From NCBI RefSeq assembly GCF_014529535.1, contig NW_023504022.1, positions 2,538,986 through 2,602,985 on the forward strand: DNA of 64,000 nucleotides. The letters are read 5' to 3'. This document shows positions 36,336-47,400 of the stretch, in pieces (the first letter of the stretch is position 1; the number at the start of each line of letters is the position of its first letter). Source of the stretch: Bradysia coprophila. Lineage: Eukaryota > Arthropoda > Insecta > Diptera > Sciaridae. The notes beneath the pieces were generated by a model, which was not told the DNA's origin, did not search any database, and was given only the letters and a program-made list of their open reading frames with translations. The translations under genes were made by a program, and so were the position numbers.

Positions 36336-37140
36336 AACGTTTTATTTTGTTCCATAAAGTAGAAAACAAAAATGATTTCCAATTGAACTGTTGCATTGAA
36401 TGATAAACCTTCCTACCGGGCATATTAATGATAATTTTAACAAAAGTAAAAAAAAGTGAGAAAGAAAATTTAAGTTAAGAATTTTCGTAGAGAGTAAAAA
36501 TGAAAGATCTAAACAATGCACCGAGTTTTTATTGTTAAAAATTTTTATTTTTTCCGTTTTTTTTTATGATTTACAATTATTTGTTAGTTTGTAATAGAAT
36601 TTTTTGTCGTTTTATTTAATTGCTAAAGTTAATGTAAAGCACGAAAACATTTAGATTTGTAAACAACACGTTTAAGCTTAGGGTCCATTTGTTTGTTGAT
36701 TCATATGAAAGAATGGTCCAAAAAAATTGCAAAAACATTTTTTAAGCTAAAAAGTAAGTTAGAATTATTTTTGTTATTGTTATACGCAATAAACAACAAA
36801 AAAACAAAATGAAAAAAAATTTACGCAAATTTCTTATTGAAATACTGCGCCCGCTTGTATGTACATTTCTTCCTAATAAAACTTAATTCTAAACAAAAAA
36901 TCATCAGATTTTCTTTGCGAATCGATATATATGAGCTAAGCATCTTCCGATACCCATAGTTCATCGTAGATGCTTCCAATCCCCACAAGTTTCTACTTGC
37001 CCTGAAAGTACGTGAAATTACCTTTCTAATGACACCCCAAACGACCATGGATACTTCAGTACCTTGAGCCAAATGAAACGTGCGTGCTTTCAGTTGAAAA
37101 TGTCAACTGCTCATATATAATTACTGGGGAAATATAAAAA
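36336..37140 (+). other. 3' UTR and flank of the transporter gene
   Basis: AT-rich, no coding frame. AATAAA at 36788-36793 is a plausible poly(A) signal, giving a 3' UTR of about 450 bp. From about 36950 a dispersed repeat (GTACGTGAAATTACC...TAATGACACCCC) begins; it recurs at about 39450-39490 and near 60380 and 60730. Confidence 0.5.
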
Positions 37141-37204
37141 ACTCCTTTATTGATTCCACTGGTGAACTTTTAATTTATTAATAAAATTAAAAATTATTTT
37201 TAAG

Positions 37205-37245
37205 TCGAATGCATTTCGAAAGATCTATCTTTCATCATCAGCAAC
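37205..37245 (-). ncRNA. Candidate hammerhead ribozyme core at PLE 3' end
   Basis: On the minus strand, CTGATGA (37241-37235) is followed by a 6-bp stem GAAAGA/TCTTTC with a four-base loop, then GAAA. This CTGATGA-stem-GAAA core is the conserved part of the hammerhead motifs known in Penelope-like elements. One extra U sits between the core and stem II, and a proper stem III with a cleavage triplet is not clear, so activity is doubtful. Confidence 0.4.
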
Positions 37246-38545
37246 ACACAACTAAATCAAAACCCAATAATCAAAGTGATTGTAAAGTTCAAGTTCAAGT
37301 TCAAATTATACATACGTATCCTATCATTACTTTATACAATTGAATAGATACGACGATACGTTGCCATTATCAATGTTCATCAGATTAACATTCGGTTTGA
37401 TTTTTACATGTCTATGGATGTAGTAACTTTCGTATGCATCTAAACGCATAGGGTTCATTACCACCTTTAGCAATTTTAATTCTTCTTTTTCAAACGCTTC
37501 ATCAACTTTTTTGAAATTCAAATGTAAATTCGTTAATGCGTGTTCGGCTACTGATGATTTCTCTGGTTTGTTATTTTTGATGCTCGAAAGATGTTCTTTG
37601 TACCGTATCTGCAATTGTCTTCTTGTTTGGCCGTAGTAAATCGATTGACAACAACTACAGGTGATTTGGTAAATGCCAGATTTTTCCAATTTTTTCGGTT
37701 TGTCTTTAGTACTTCCGAGAAAATTGGAAAGTTTACTTTGGGTCCGGTAAACAATTTGTAACTTCTGTTTCCGAAATATCGATTTGAGTTTGTTTGTTAT
37801 TCTGGGAGCGTAAGTCAAACAAACCCTGTACGGCATTTCTTCTTTCTGTTGTGTGAAAAACGTTGACAGTTCATTTTTCCGAATCTTATCAGAATGGTGT
37901 TTGATAATTTTGTCAATGTCTGTCGAATCGTAACCATTCACCTTAGCAGCTTGTTGAATGTAATCGTACTCTCTCTTGTAATGGACGATTGAGAGAGGCA
38001 ATTTACACAGTCGATGAGCCATTGAATGAAAAGCAGCCATTTTTTGTTGAATGGGACAATGTGACGTCGATGGTATAAAACGTTGCGTACTCGTTGGTTT
38101 ATGATAAACTGCCAATTCAACTCTGTTTTTCTTCCGTATCAATAACAAATCCAAAAATGCAAGCTGGCCATCCTCCTCTGGTACGACAGTAAAGTTGATT
38201 GATGGAAATTGTGAATTCAACATTTGTAGTGTTCGTTCCAATTCAGATTTTTTGATTACAGCTACCACGTCATCAACGTACCGATACCACCACCTAGGTA
38301 ACAGATTTCTTTCTTTCAAATTTTTTTCCATTTTTGATAAGAATAAATCCGCAATTAAAGGTGAGATCGGGTTTCCCATGCTTGTACCGAAGCACAACTT
38401 ATAAAATTTCTCGCGAAATTTAAAGTAACTGTCCGTCATACAAAGGTTCGCTATGGAAAGGAAAGCTTCTTTCTGTTTCAACTCCACCTCATTTTGTGTA
38501 AGCCATTCGTCCATTGCCAATAATGCTTCGTCCACCGGTACACTT

Positions 38546-38689
38546 GGGGTAGGGTAATCTCGCACACCACACAAATTCATGGTGTGCGAGATTCACATCT
38601 AAGTGGTGAATCTCGCACAGTCATGACTTTTCGTTACATGTCGTAAAAGGACGCATACTATGATCGCGTGTGCGAGATTCCCCGACACC
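38546..38689. mobile_element. 144-bp MITE inside the PLE reverse transcriptase
   Basis: Imperfect 22-bp inverted ends (GGGGTAGGGTAATCTCGCAC and the complement of GGTGTCGGGGAATCTCGCAC), flanked by a perfect 8-bp duplication GTACACTT (38538-38545, 38690-38697). The core word AATCTCGCAC occurs four times in alternating orientation, forming an inner hairpin at about 38584-38620. Removing the insert restores the RT frame across SLFPSV-PVDEAL. Confidence 0.9.
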
Positions 38690-39399
38690 GTACACTTGGA
38701 AATAGTGATTCTACATCAAACGATACAAGTATTTCATCGTCATCCAGTACCAGGTTTTTGATCTTTTCTACCATCTCAAATGAGTTTTTAATCGAAGAAC
38801 CGTCCAATTTCGGTAAATGTTTCAGTTGTTTGATTAACCATTTACCCAATTTGTAGTTTGGTGAATTGATGTTCGACACGATCGGTCGCATTTTGAGAGG
38901 ACCAGTTTTGTGGATTTTAGGATGGCCATGTAATCTCGGGACCATTGGATTTGAGACTTTCAGATCATATTTTAATTTTACCACTGTTTTTCCATTCTCA
39001 TCTCTGAAAACATCTTGAATATGATCAATGACCGCCTTTGCATTGTCCACCATTTTTTTCAATGGATTTCTTGTCACCGAAATATAATTACCAGATGTTA
39101 TATGTTCTAACATTCTCTCATCGTAATCGTTTTTGTCCATGATTACTACAGCATTTCTTACTACAAACTTTTGATTGGGTTTTGGATCTCTTCCATTTCT
39201 TTGTATGTGTGTGGATTGATGAAACGTTTGCTGGTGTTCGACGCTTTCAGTGTATGTTTAGTAGCAGAACGAATGTGATGTTTCACACTTTCAGATTTGA
39301 ATTTTAGCGCAGTTTCGATGTCAACAACCACATCTACAACAGGATCGCACAATGGTTTCACGTTAAATTTCTTGTTAAGTTTATATTATTTATGCTCAT

Positions 39400-40551
39400 A
39401 TCTCATCGCAGATGCGTCTAAACTATCATGAAACTCTATTTTCCCCGGAAGTACGTGAAATTAACTATCTAATGACACCCCGCACGATCTTAAACGTTTA
39501 GTATATCTGGAGAAATTTCAGTCTGACAAGTAAGTGCTTTAGATTTTTGATCACCACCCACAAGCCATACACGCTTCGAAGAATTCCTTTGAAAGTGGTT
39601 TTGGCTTCTAGTGTCGACCGTTGAAGGCACATATAAGAAAGTCCAATGGGCCCGATTTCGGTTTTTGAAAAGAATCACTCTGTTCGTTCCAGTATATTTA
39701 CCACAATTAAAGTCACGGTTGTAGCTTTCTCTTGGACTAGGTTTTTTGAATCGGACACATCATTTTTGTTTCCGGACGTTTATGGTGCTATCGATAGGGA
39801 ATTTCAAGGTGATCATTTCGTAGAAGAAGTTTTTTTTTTAAACGACCTCTGAGCGACTCTGAGAAAATTTGAAAATTTCAAAATCATGACTTTTTCAGAA
39901 AATTTTAGCCCGAATTGAAACGACCCGGCCGGTTTTGCTCTAATGGTAGTTTGTAGAGAATTGACAGACGATTCTAATAAAAGTATCGTCGGGTCGAAAG
40001 GTTGTAGCTGTGAGTCAGGGTGAGGCATCAAAGTCCAGTTTTATGGTTTTGTCAATGAGCATCCCAACCGATTTTTCATTTTATTGGCTTAACATGAAGG
40101 CTAGCACATCCCATTTAACATATCAAAAAATTGTCCAATATGGATAATATATCTCGGTCCAATATGAAAAATACTATTCGTACCACGGACTAAAAGTCTT
40201 TTTTAGCGCATTCGATACCAGACCTCGCCTTCGGCTCTGTCTGGAAACTTTTCACACGCTAAAAAAGACTTTTAGTCCTAGGTACGAAATGTACTATTCT
40301 AACGAAAGCATTTCACAAAAGTCATGTGGATTTTGACAGTATCTGTTGGCAGAATGAACCAACACTAACATTTTACAGAATTTTATTTCAAATCAATTTA
40401 ATTACTAAAAACAATTGTTTTATTGAGATCTAAGAAATGATCATATGTTTAGTATTTCGTTCCAAAGATCGTTTTTTCCGTACAATGGAACGATTTTTCT
40501 TAAATGTGTAACTTAAAAATAAAAAATAAATAAATAAAAATTATTTCCTTC
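39400..40551. other. Dispersed repeats downstream of the PLE
   Basis: 39450-39700 resembles pieces near 50250-50380 and 60200-60330 (a repeat around ATATGTGCC, AAAGAATC and GACACCCC). A palindromic element lies at 40171-40304: arms GGACTAAAAGTCTTTTTTAG, with the loop CGCCTTCGGCTCTG also found at 6140. No gene seen. Confidence 0.5.
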
Positions 40552-40832
40552 GTAATTTTGGGTGACGTACGACGTATGCATTATCTTTTTTTTGCTGGTT
40601 TACTGGTGGCTTTACTTTTCATCACAAGTGACGAAAAGTAACTACATTTCATCACTAATATGCAGCCAAGTAAATATAATCTGCTGAACCGTTAGCATCG
40701 TTTTAAAAATGTCAACTCAACCGAGCCGAATTGCTTGCACAGATGCACTAACTTAATTACTCAAAAAAAAAAAAACAGATTTTCACCAAAACTGTGCGAA
40801 TTAATACAAAAGTAACGCGATACTGAATTTTT
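40552..40832. repeat. 280-bp repeat, copy A of 57441-57717
   Basis: Nearly identical, same orientation, to 57441-57717, from GGGTGACGTACGACGTATGC to GCGATACTGAATTTTT. It lies upstream of the ALKBH1/orphan locus here and upstream of the second orphan locus there, so it is either part of the locus duplication or a dispersed repeat. Confidence 0.85.
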
Positions 40833-40969
40833 CTATTTACACAATGACTGCGAATGATTACTTGAAAAGCCGGGTTTCTGTGATTTAAGTAATTGAAAAA
40901 TGTACAAATTTTGTTGTAAAAAAATTTGTCGTGAGTTTGCATTTCGAAAGTTCACTTTTCGCAGCTGAG

Positions 40970-41130
40970 GCCTATCTCTAAATTTTTCTTTGATTTCAAA
41001 TAAAAAATTTTCTACTGAGGCCTTTCTGTTGATTTTTTTTTTCGATTTCCAGATCGAAAAAAAATGAAGAGAAAGGCCTCAGAAAGAAATTTTTTATTTG
41101 AAATCAAAGAAAAATTTAGAGATAGACCTC
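40970..41130. repeat. Palindromic repeat with GAGGCC words
   Basis: GAGGCCTATCTCTAAATTTT on the left pairs with the complement ending at about 41133; the unit GAGGCCTTTCT recurs again to 41215. AT-rich, not coding. A fragment of the CCGG/GGCC hAT-type MITE family follows at about 41317-41392. Confidence 0.7.
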
Positions 41131-41791
41131 AGTGGAAATCGAAAAAAATTAACAGAAAGGCCTCAGAAGAAAAATTTTGATTGTAAAATAAAGAAAAAAT
41201 TGAGAGAAAGGCTTTTAAGAAACTTTTGATTGGAAATAGAAGAAAGAATTAACGGAGAAAGATTTCGATTGGAATGGGCTTCATATGTTTGAACAACAAA
41301 TGGTTGAAATTCAAAAAAGCCCTACCGGGACTTCGCCCGACTAAAGCAAAAGGCCCTTCAAGAATCGCCCGAACGGCCAGTATGGCCCGAGATCACTTAC
41401 ACTCAATTGGTCAACACATACACTCCTTGCACAAGTGTTTTGCATAATGTGCAACACGTTTTGGAGTGTGAATTTTCACTCGACGTATAAATTCAGTTTT
41501 TTATGTTTGTATAATATCACTGCGCGGACCAACATAAGAGACTTTTCGACCGTTAAAAAATCGGTTTTTGTGCCTGTTCTTGGAATGCGTTGAATTTATA
41601 CGCCGATTGACTAGTGAAGGAGGTAGATTAGTGGAACCAATTTTTTTATTTTTTTATTTCCTTGAAACAAAATCCGTGCGACCATTTCCAAGGTAAAAAG
41701 AAAACTAATGGAAAATGCATTGGGATTGATGAACTGATTCAATCATTTCCGTTTGGTAGAAACATTTATAATTCGTCCATAATCAACGTGA

Positions 41792-42969
41792 TCACAATGA
41801 ATGTTCTCCTTTCCGGAGCACTTGTCTTACATTCACATTAATCCTACAATTTTCCACGTACTCGTTAAATGGTTCCCAGTAGAATCGGTCGTCGACATCA
41901 TTCCACAAGTCTTTGACCATGTACCCAGCTTCGTTATCGATTTTCCGTTTCTTTGGCATTTCATTCCGGTCATCATCGTCGCCTTTGTTTAATAAGAAAT
42001 TTCGGTTAAACATAAAATTTCAACCTAACGTCGATGTACGAACCTATTTCGATTGTGTTGTTCCATACAGAGTCGTCCGATTTGACCACTCGAGGCACAG
42101 CATGATAACAGAGTCTGCTCTCCTTCGACATAATCACTATATCGCCACTGTGTAGAAACATTGCTGTGGGTTTGATGTCCTTGGTGGTCCCACCAATCAG
42201 AAAGATAGCTGACTGTCCGAAACTGCGTGTAAAGCAAAGGTCAGATACGAAGTGGCAATACGAAACCTGGTTTTACCTGAATGAAAACAGTGGCGCATCG
42301 AAATTCCGTTCAGAATGATCCGTATGACCTGCCAGCGTCGTACCGATGGGATAAAAATTGACGATCGCAGCTTCAGCTGAATATTCACCAAAGTCTAACG
42401 TGCGAGCAATGTAAGCGCTCAGAGTGCCCAGATCGACTGGAAATGGATGTTTCATCTCCTCCGAATAGACCTTCGTGTCCCATTGATGGTGGTAGCCCAG
42501 CGTACACCAGCGCAAAGCACTTCGGAGACTCTCTTTATCGCTTTTCGTCCGGCTGCTGACCATTTCCGTCCACCAATCGTCGATTGCCGCTGGTGAAATG
42601 GATTTGGAACGAAGATTGTTTGCGTGCGGCGATTTCGGATAGTCACGTAGACATCTGGCAATCCAGTACCGTTGCCCGTGTGGCGTGAATGGATTTTTTA
42701 TGAAAATTAAACCGGACGAGAACTGGTAGATGTGCCAATGTGTCGGATCTGTAAGGCCCAGATGTTTGAACTCTTCACCGGTCTTGATGGTCGTTCGTCG
42801 CGTGAAAAGCTATAAAATTCGATGAAAATTTCAGACTTTTCTTCTTTAATTTGCTAGTTTGACTCATATTGTCATTGTTTTCGCTGAAATTTACAACTGA
42901 CTCGAAACTGGGTGGTGGGCACTTTGATTTATAATACTTGAAACTATCGGTGAACATCTCCACTTCCAC
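41792..42969 (-). CDS. ALKBH1: ALKBH1-like Fe(II)/2-oxoglutarate dioxygenase
   Basis: Minus-strand exons: 42969-42895 (least certain border), 42809-42277, 42222-42044 and 41982-41792, giving about 325 aa. The family fold is clear: [83 protein letters not shown] and a C-terminal VNVRQVL. Iron ligands H187, D189 and H243 and the 2-oxoglutarate arginine (about R315) are all present, so the enzyme should be active. ALKBH1 proteins demethylate or oxidise modified bases in tRNA and DNA, some in mitochondria. Introns 2 and 3 are only about 55-61 bp. The first intron (85 bp, GTAAAT donor) is chosen because it joins the frames; it removes a stretch VNFSE that resembles the vertebrate N-terminus, so the true border may differ. 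Starts head-to-head with the small gene at 43208. Confidence 0.9.
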
Positions 42970-43207
42970 TATTTACATCGAAAAGAAAAACAACGTAAAG
43001 TTAGCCAACGACAGCAGTGTTGCCAGTAATAGGAAAATCGCCGCATTTCGCGGAATTTACTCGTTTCACACGAAAGGTTCAATGAACGGACTACGCTGAT
43101 TGAATTAATCGTTTTATGCTTGCTAAGGGAGTTAAAAGTAGATTCAAAGGTCGACTGACATTTGTTCTAATTACTAGTGGTAAATCGTTGATTTTCGAAA
43201 TGTGCAA

Positions 43208-43448
43208 ATGCGTAACCGTCAATACTATGACTGGATAAACCGAATGGCAATTCGTTTGCCAATTATATCGGTCATGTTTTTGCCTTACCTCAGCTAACCT
43301 CAAATCTATTACATAATTTGGTGTCCCAATAAACCCACGAAGAATAAATTTTCCGCTTGATTTTCCAGGTTTCTTGAAAGTGTTGAAGAAATATAGCGTC
43401 GTCGTCATATTTCCCACATTCACAGCGTCAACAATTTACGTTGACTAA
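43208..43448 (+). pseudogene. Microprotein gene, copy A, truncated by a stop
   Basis: Exon ATGC (43208-43211), intron 43212-43368 with GTAACC donor and TTTTCCAG acceptor, second exon from 43369 to a TAA at 43446-43448. It encodes 27 aa starting MRFLKVLKKYSVVVIF and ending TIYVD. Copy B (58847-59189) reads on through a tryptophan where this copy has TAA. Over the shared 26 codons almost all differences are synonymous, as expected for an ancestral coding exon. The stop lies 52 nt before the ATG of the orphan gene. Whether the short peptide is still made is unknown; it could also be read as a short upstream ORF. Confidence 0.5.
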
Positions 43449-43500
43449 TCACATACCAAACAGTGGAAAGCGTCCAAGCTTCAACAACAATCAAACAGCG

Positions 43501-44305
43501 ATGGAGTCAAGAAACGTTATTGAAAATGAGGCTTCTTTGGGTTGGATTTCAGAAATGATCGAAAACTTAGATTTTGTTCAAGTTATTGCTTACCCGCCGT
43601 TGGTAAAATTAACAAGCTCTAAAAATTTAAAGTGCCGAGGTTAATTCAACATGAATTTCAGAATCTTTGTACTGACGTCACTTTGGATAAATTGATCAGC
43701 GAGGCAGAGAAATTTCCTAAAAAAAAGGACCGCATACTCTTATTTTCAATTCGGCTGGGGGACGAATTTCAATTGTCGAAGTATTTGCGTGCGCGCGCGC
43801 GCGTAAATCTAGCCACATCGCCAGATTTGTCAAAGTCGTTCAAACTAATGTACATCAATGAGGCTATCGCCGTCTGCGATCATGCCGATTATAAGAAAAT
43901 ACTCCTTGAGTTCGAAGGAGGCGATACAACCGAAACCGAACGCCGAATTGCTGGATCGTTGATGCGTAAATTAGTTAATTCTATCCCAGTCTCCATCATA
44001 AAATTCGTTTCTAATTTTTCAGCCAAAAAATCTGTAGCCGTCGAAAAGGCAATTGGGTTTTTGCCTTCTTTTGCGGCTGTCTTGACTGGTACCGCTCCTC
44101 CCAATTTGAATCAAGGACCATACGTTACAGGTAACTCAATTTACTCAATTTTTGTCGGTTAGATTGTCGGTGTTGGTTAGTTTCCTAAGTGTTCTCGTGA
44201 AAGTTATTTTTTTGTTATTTTTTGTCTGTCTTTTTCTTTTCTTTTCCGTTTTTTTTTATTTTTTTTTTTATAGGTCTCCTAGTCAATTGGATAAGAAAAA
44301 CGTGA
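43501..44305 (+). CDS. Orphan gene copy A, unknown family
   Basis: Four exons join in frame: 43501-43602, 43662-43965, 44023-44130 and 44274-44305, giving 181 aa; AATAAA lies near 44351. Exon borders are supported by the paralogue at 59176, which has the same three splice sites in the same phases. I do not recognise the family. It looks soluble and helical, with no signal peptide or membrane segment; the best-kept block is ILLFSIRLGDEF...YLRARARVNLATSP (exon 2), then AIAVCDH and FEG. A run GCGCGCGCGC encodes the RARAR piece. The last intron (143 bp) is very T-rich. It sits head-to-head with ALKBH1 across a shared 530-bp region and just downstream of the broken microprotein frame. Confidence 0.75.
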
Positions 44306-44397
44306 AATTTTTTTTTTCTTGAATTCAATGAACGAATCGGAACTTTTTACAATAAATTTTATTATTTTTTCAATTTTCATTTTTCGTTCGTGATCAC

Positions 44398-44453
44398 CTT
44401 AGATAGATAGAATAAGTGGATGGAAAATAACCTGCACCTAAGCCGGTCAAGTT
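44398..44453 (-). pseudogene. RNase H fragment of a non-LTR retrotransposon
   Basis: On the minus strand it reads NLTGLGAGYFPSTYS, the RNase H glycine-rich strand that should follow FTDG in the RT fragment at 50795-52040. It is separated from that fragment by two insertions. It ends at a stop about 44400, close to the 3' flank of the orphan gene, so the element is also truncated at this end. Confidence 0.7.
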
Positions 44454-47400
44454 GGCGTTCGGTCGAAATAACTAATTTTTTATAACTAACTACAAAAATA
44501 ACTAATGACAAAAATAACTATAGGCCATTTAAACTAATGTATCAAAATAACTAATAACAAAATAACTATATTCGAGCATACCGACAGTATTCGATAGTAT
44601 ATCGACTATATTCGAGAGAAAATCGACTATGTTCGAGTATACCGACAGTATTCGATAGTATATCGACTATATTCGAGCATACCTACTATATTCGAAATAA
44701 TATCGACTATATTCGAAGGAATATCGACTATATTCGAGAATATCGACTATATTCGATAGAATATCGACTATATTCGATAGAATATCGACTATGTTCGAGT
44801 ATACCGACAGTATTCGATAGTATATCGACTATATTCGAGAGAATAGCGACTATATTCGAGAATATCGACTATATTCGAGAATATCGACTATATTCGAGAG
44901 AATACTATATTCGAGAATATCGACTATATTCGAGAGAATATCGACTATTTTCGATGGAATATCGACTATTTTCGATGGAATATCGACTATATTGGCTGGA
45001 ATATCGACTATATTCGATAGAATATCGACTATATTCGATAAATTATCGACTATATTCGATAGAATATCGACTATATTCGATAGTATATCGACTATATTCG
45101 ATAGAATATCGACTATATTCGATAGAATATCGACTATATTCGATAGAATATCGACTATGTTCGAGTATACCGACAGTATTCGATAGTATATAGACTATAT
45201 TCGAGAGAATAGCGACTATATTCGAGAATATCGACTATGTTCGATAGAATATCGACTATATTCGAGAATATCGACTATATTCGAGAGAATATCGACTATA
45301 TTCGAGAGAATATCGACTATATTCGAAGGAATATCGACTATATTCGAAGGAATATCGACTATATTCGAGAATATCGACTATATTCGATAGAATATCGACT
45401 ATGTTCGAGTATGCCGACAGTATTCGATAGTATATCGACTATATTCGAGAGAATAGCGACTATATTCGAGAATATCGACTATATTCGAGAGAATACTATA
45501 TTCGAGAATATCGACTATATTCGAGAGAATATCGACTATTTTCGATGGATTATCGACTATTTTCGATGGAATATCGACTATATTGGCTGGAATATCGACT
45601 ATATTCGATAGAATATCGACTATGTTCGAGTATACCGACAGTATTCGATAGAATATCGACTATATTCAATAGAATATCGACTATATTCGATATAATATCG
45701 ACTATGTTCGAGTATACCGACAGTATTCGATAGTATATAGACTATATTCGAGAGAATAGCGACTATATTCGAGAATATCGACTATATTCGAGAATACCGA
45801 CTATATTCGAGAGAATATCGACTATATTCGATAGAATATCGACTATATTCGAGAATATCGACTATATTCGAGAGATTATCAACTATGTTCGAGTATACCG
45901 ACAGTATTCGAAAATATTCCGACTATATTCGATAGTATATCGACTATATTTGAGTATACTTACCGTTTTCGATGTTATATCGACTATTCGAGAGCATACC
46001 GACTATATTCGAGTATACTGTCAGTATTCGAGATTATATCGACTATATTCGAGAGAATATAGGCTATACTCGACTAAACCGACAGTATTCGAGTATATAG
46101 AGTATATTAGGGCGTATCGAAATCGACTGTGATTGGAAGATACAAAAGTTGTGACTAGAACGTAACCAGAATTCACTGTATACTAATAGGTACAACATCA
46201 CAAATGTAAATACTATTATTATTTTTAGGGAATAGTTAGCGCCGCAGGCCGTGAAGAACATGGAAAAATAAAAAAGCGGGGTCGAGGGGCGGCAGCCCCC
46301 GCAAAGGGGGGTCAAGGGGGGAGTATCCCCCCTTGAATGTTCGGGAGATTGTTATCATGTGTTATCATAAAATTCATATTATTTTTGTAAGAGAGTAATT
46401 TGTGTATTTAGTAATTTCTGACTCCAATTATTTGTGCTCTAGTCAGAAAGGTGTTAGTTATTTTTGTCATTAGTTATTTTTGTCGTTAGTTATAAAAAAT
46501 TAGTTTTTTCGACACCAAGCGTTCGGTCGAAATAACTAATTTTTTATAACTAACTACAAAAATAACTAATGACAAAAATAACTATAGGCCATTTAAACTA
46601 ATGTATCAAAATAACTAATAACAAAATAACTATATTCGAGCATACCGACAGTATTCGATAGTATATCGACTATATTCGAGAGAAAATCGACTATGTTCGA
46701 GTATACCGACAGTATTCGATAGTATATCGACTATATTCGAGCATACCTACTATATTCGAAATAATATCGACTATATTCGAAGGAATATCGACTATATTCG
46801 AGAATATCGACTATATTCGATAGAATATCGACTATATTCGATAGAATATCGACTATGTTCGAGTATACCGACAGTATTCGATAGTATATCGACTATATTC
46901 GAGAGAATAGCGACTATATTCGAGAATATCGACTATATTCGAGAATATCGACTATATTCGAGAGAATACTATATTCGAGAATATCGACTATATTCGAGAG
47001 AATATCGACTATTTTCGATGGAATATCGACTATTTTCGATGGAATATCGACTATATTGGCTGGAATATCGACTATATTCGATAGAATATCGACTATATTC
47101 GATAAATTATCGACTATATTCGATAGAATATCGACTATATTCGATAGTATATCGACTATATTCGATAGAATATCGACTATATTCGATAGAATATCGACTA
47201 TATTCGATAGAATATCGACTATGTTCGAGTATACCGACAGTATTCGATAGTATATAGACTATATTCGAGAGAATAGCGACTATATTCGAGAATATCGACT
47301 ATGTTCGATAGAATATCGACTATATTCGAGAATATCGACTATATTCGAGAGAATATCGACTATATTCGAGAGAATATCGACTATATTCGAAGGAATATCG

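Larger units (their letters stand above)
37140..39400 (-). pseudogene. Penelope-like retroelement, RT plus GIY-YIG endonuclease (broken)
   Basis: Reading on the minus strand, a reverse transcriptase runs from about 39361 to 38698, is cut by a 144-bp MITE, and resumes at 38537 to a stop at 37327. N-terminal motifs: KIHKTGPLKMRPIVSN, then FDVESLFPSV (motif A). After the MITE: GTSMGNPISPLIADLF (motif B) and RYVDD (motif C, the catalytic aspartates). A linker leads to GIYQITCSC...YYGQTRR with downstream E and H, the GIY-YIG endonuclease that marks EN+ Penelope-like elements. Such elements copy RNA into target DNA. The copy is dead: the MITE puts a stop and foreign residues into the RT. A further stop or deletion separates the N-terminal block (39361-39161) from the RT, removing part of the usual DKG region. 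The endonuclease half is intact. Confidence 0.93.

Noticed and set aside
42001..42043. Acceptor TTAG 19 nt after the ALKBH1 exon 3 donor
   Set aside because: Intron too short to splice; the AG at 41984-41983 gives a 61-bp intron and keeps the family C-terminus in frame.
43597..43644. Reading orphan copy A straight through to the stop at 43642-43644
   Set aside because: The paralogue shows a conserved GT donor after PPL and an AG acceptor at 43661, so this tail is intron.
44954..45611. Long open frames with YRLYSIE, RISTIFD and NIDYIRE repeats, also at 47018-47675
   Set aside because: They arise in several frames at once from a 21-bp and 18-bp satellite and are identical in both units; no start context or splice sites.
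44573..46100. CRISPR-like array (short regular repeats)
   Set aside because: Repeats are contiguous satellite monomers without unique spacers, and the genome is eukaryotic.
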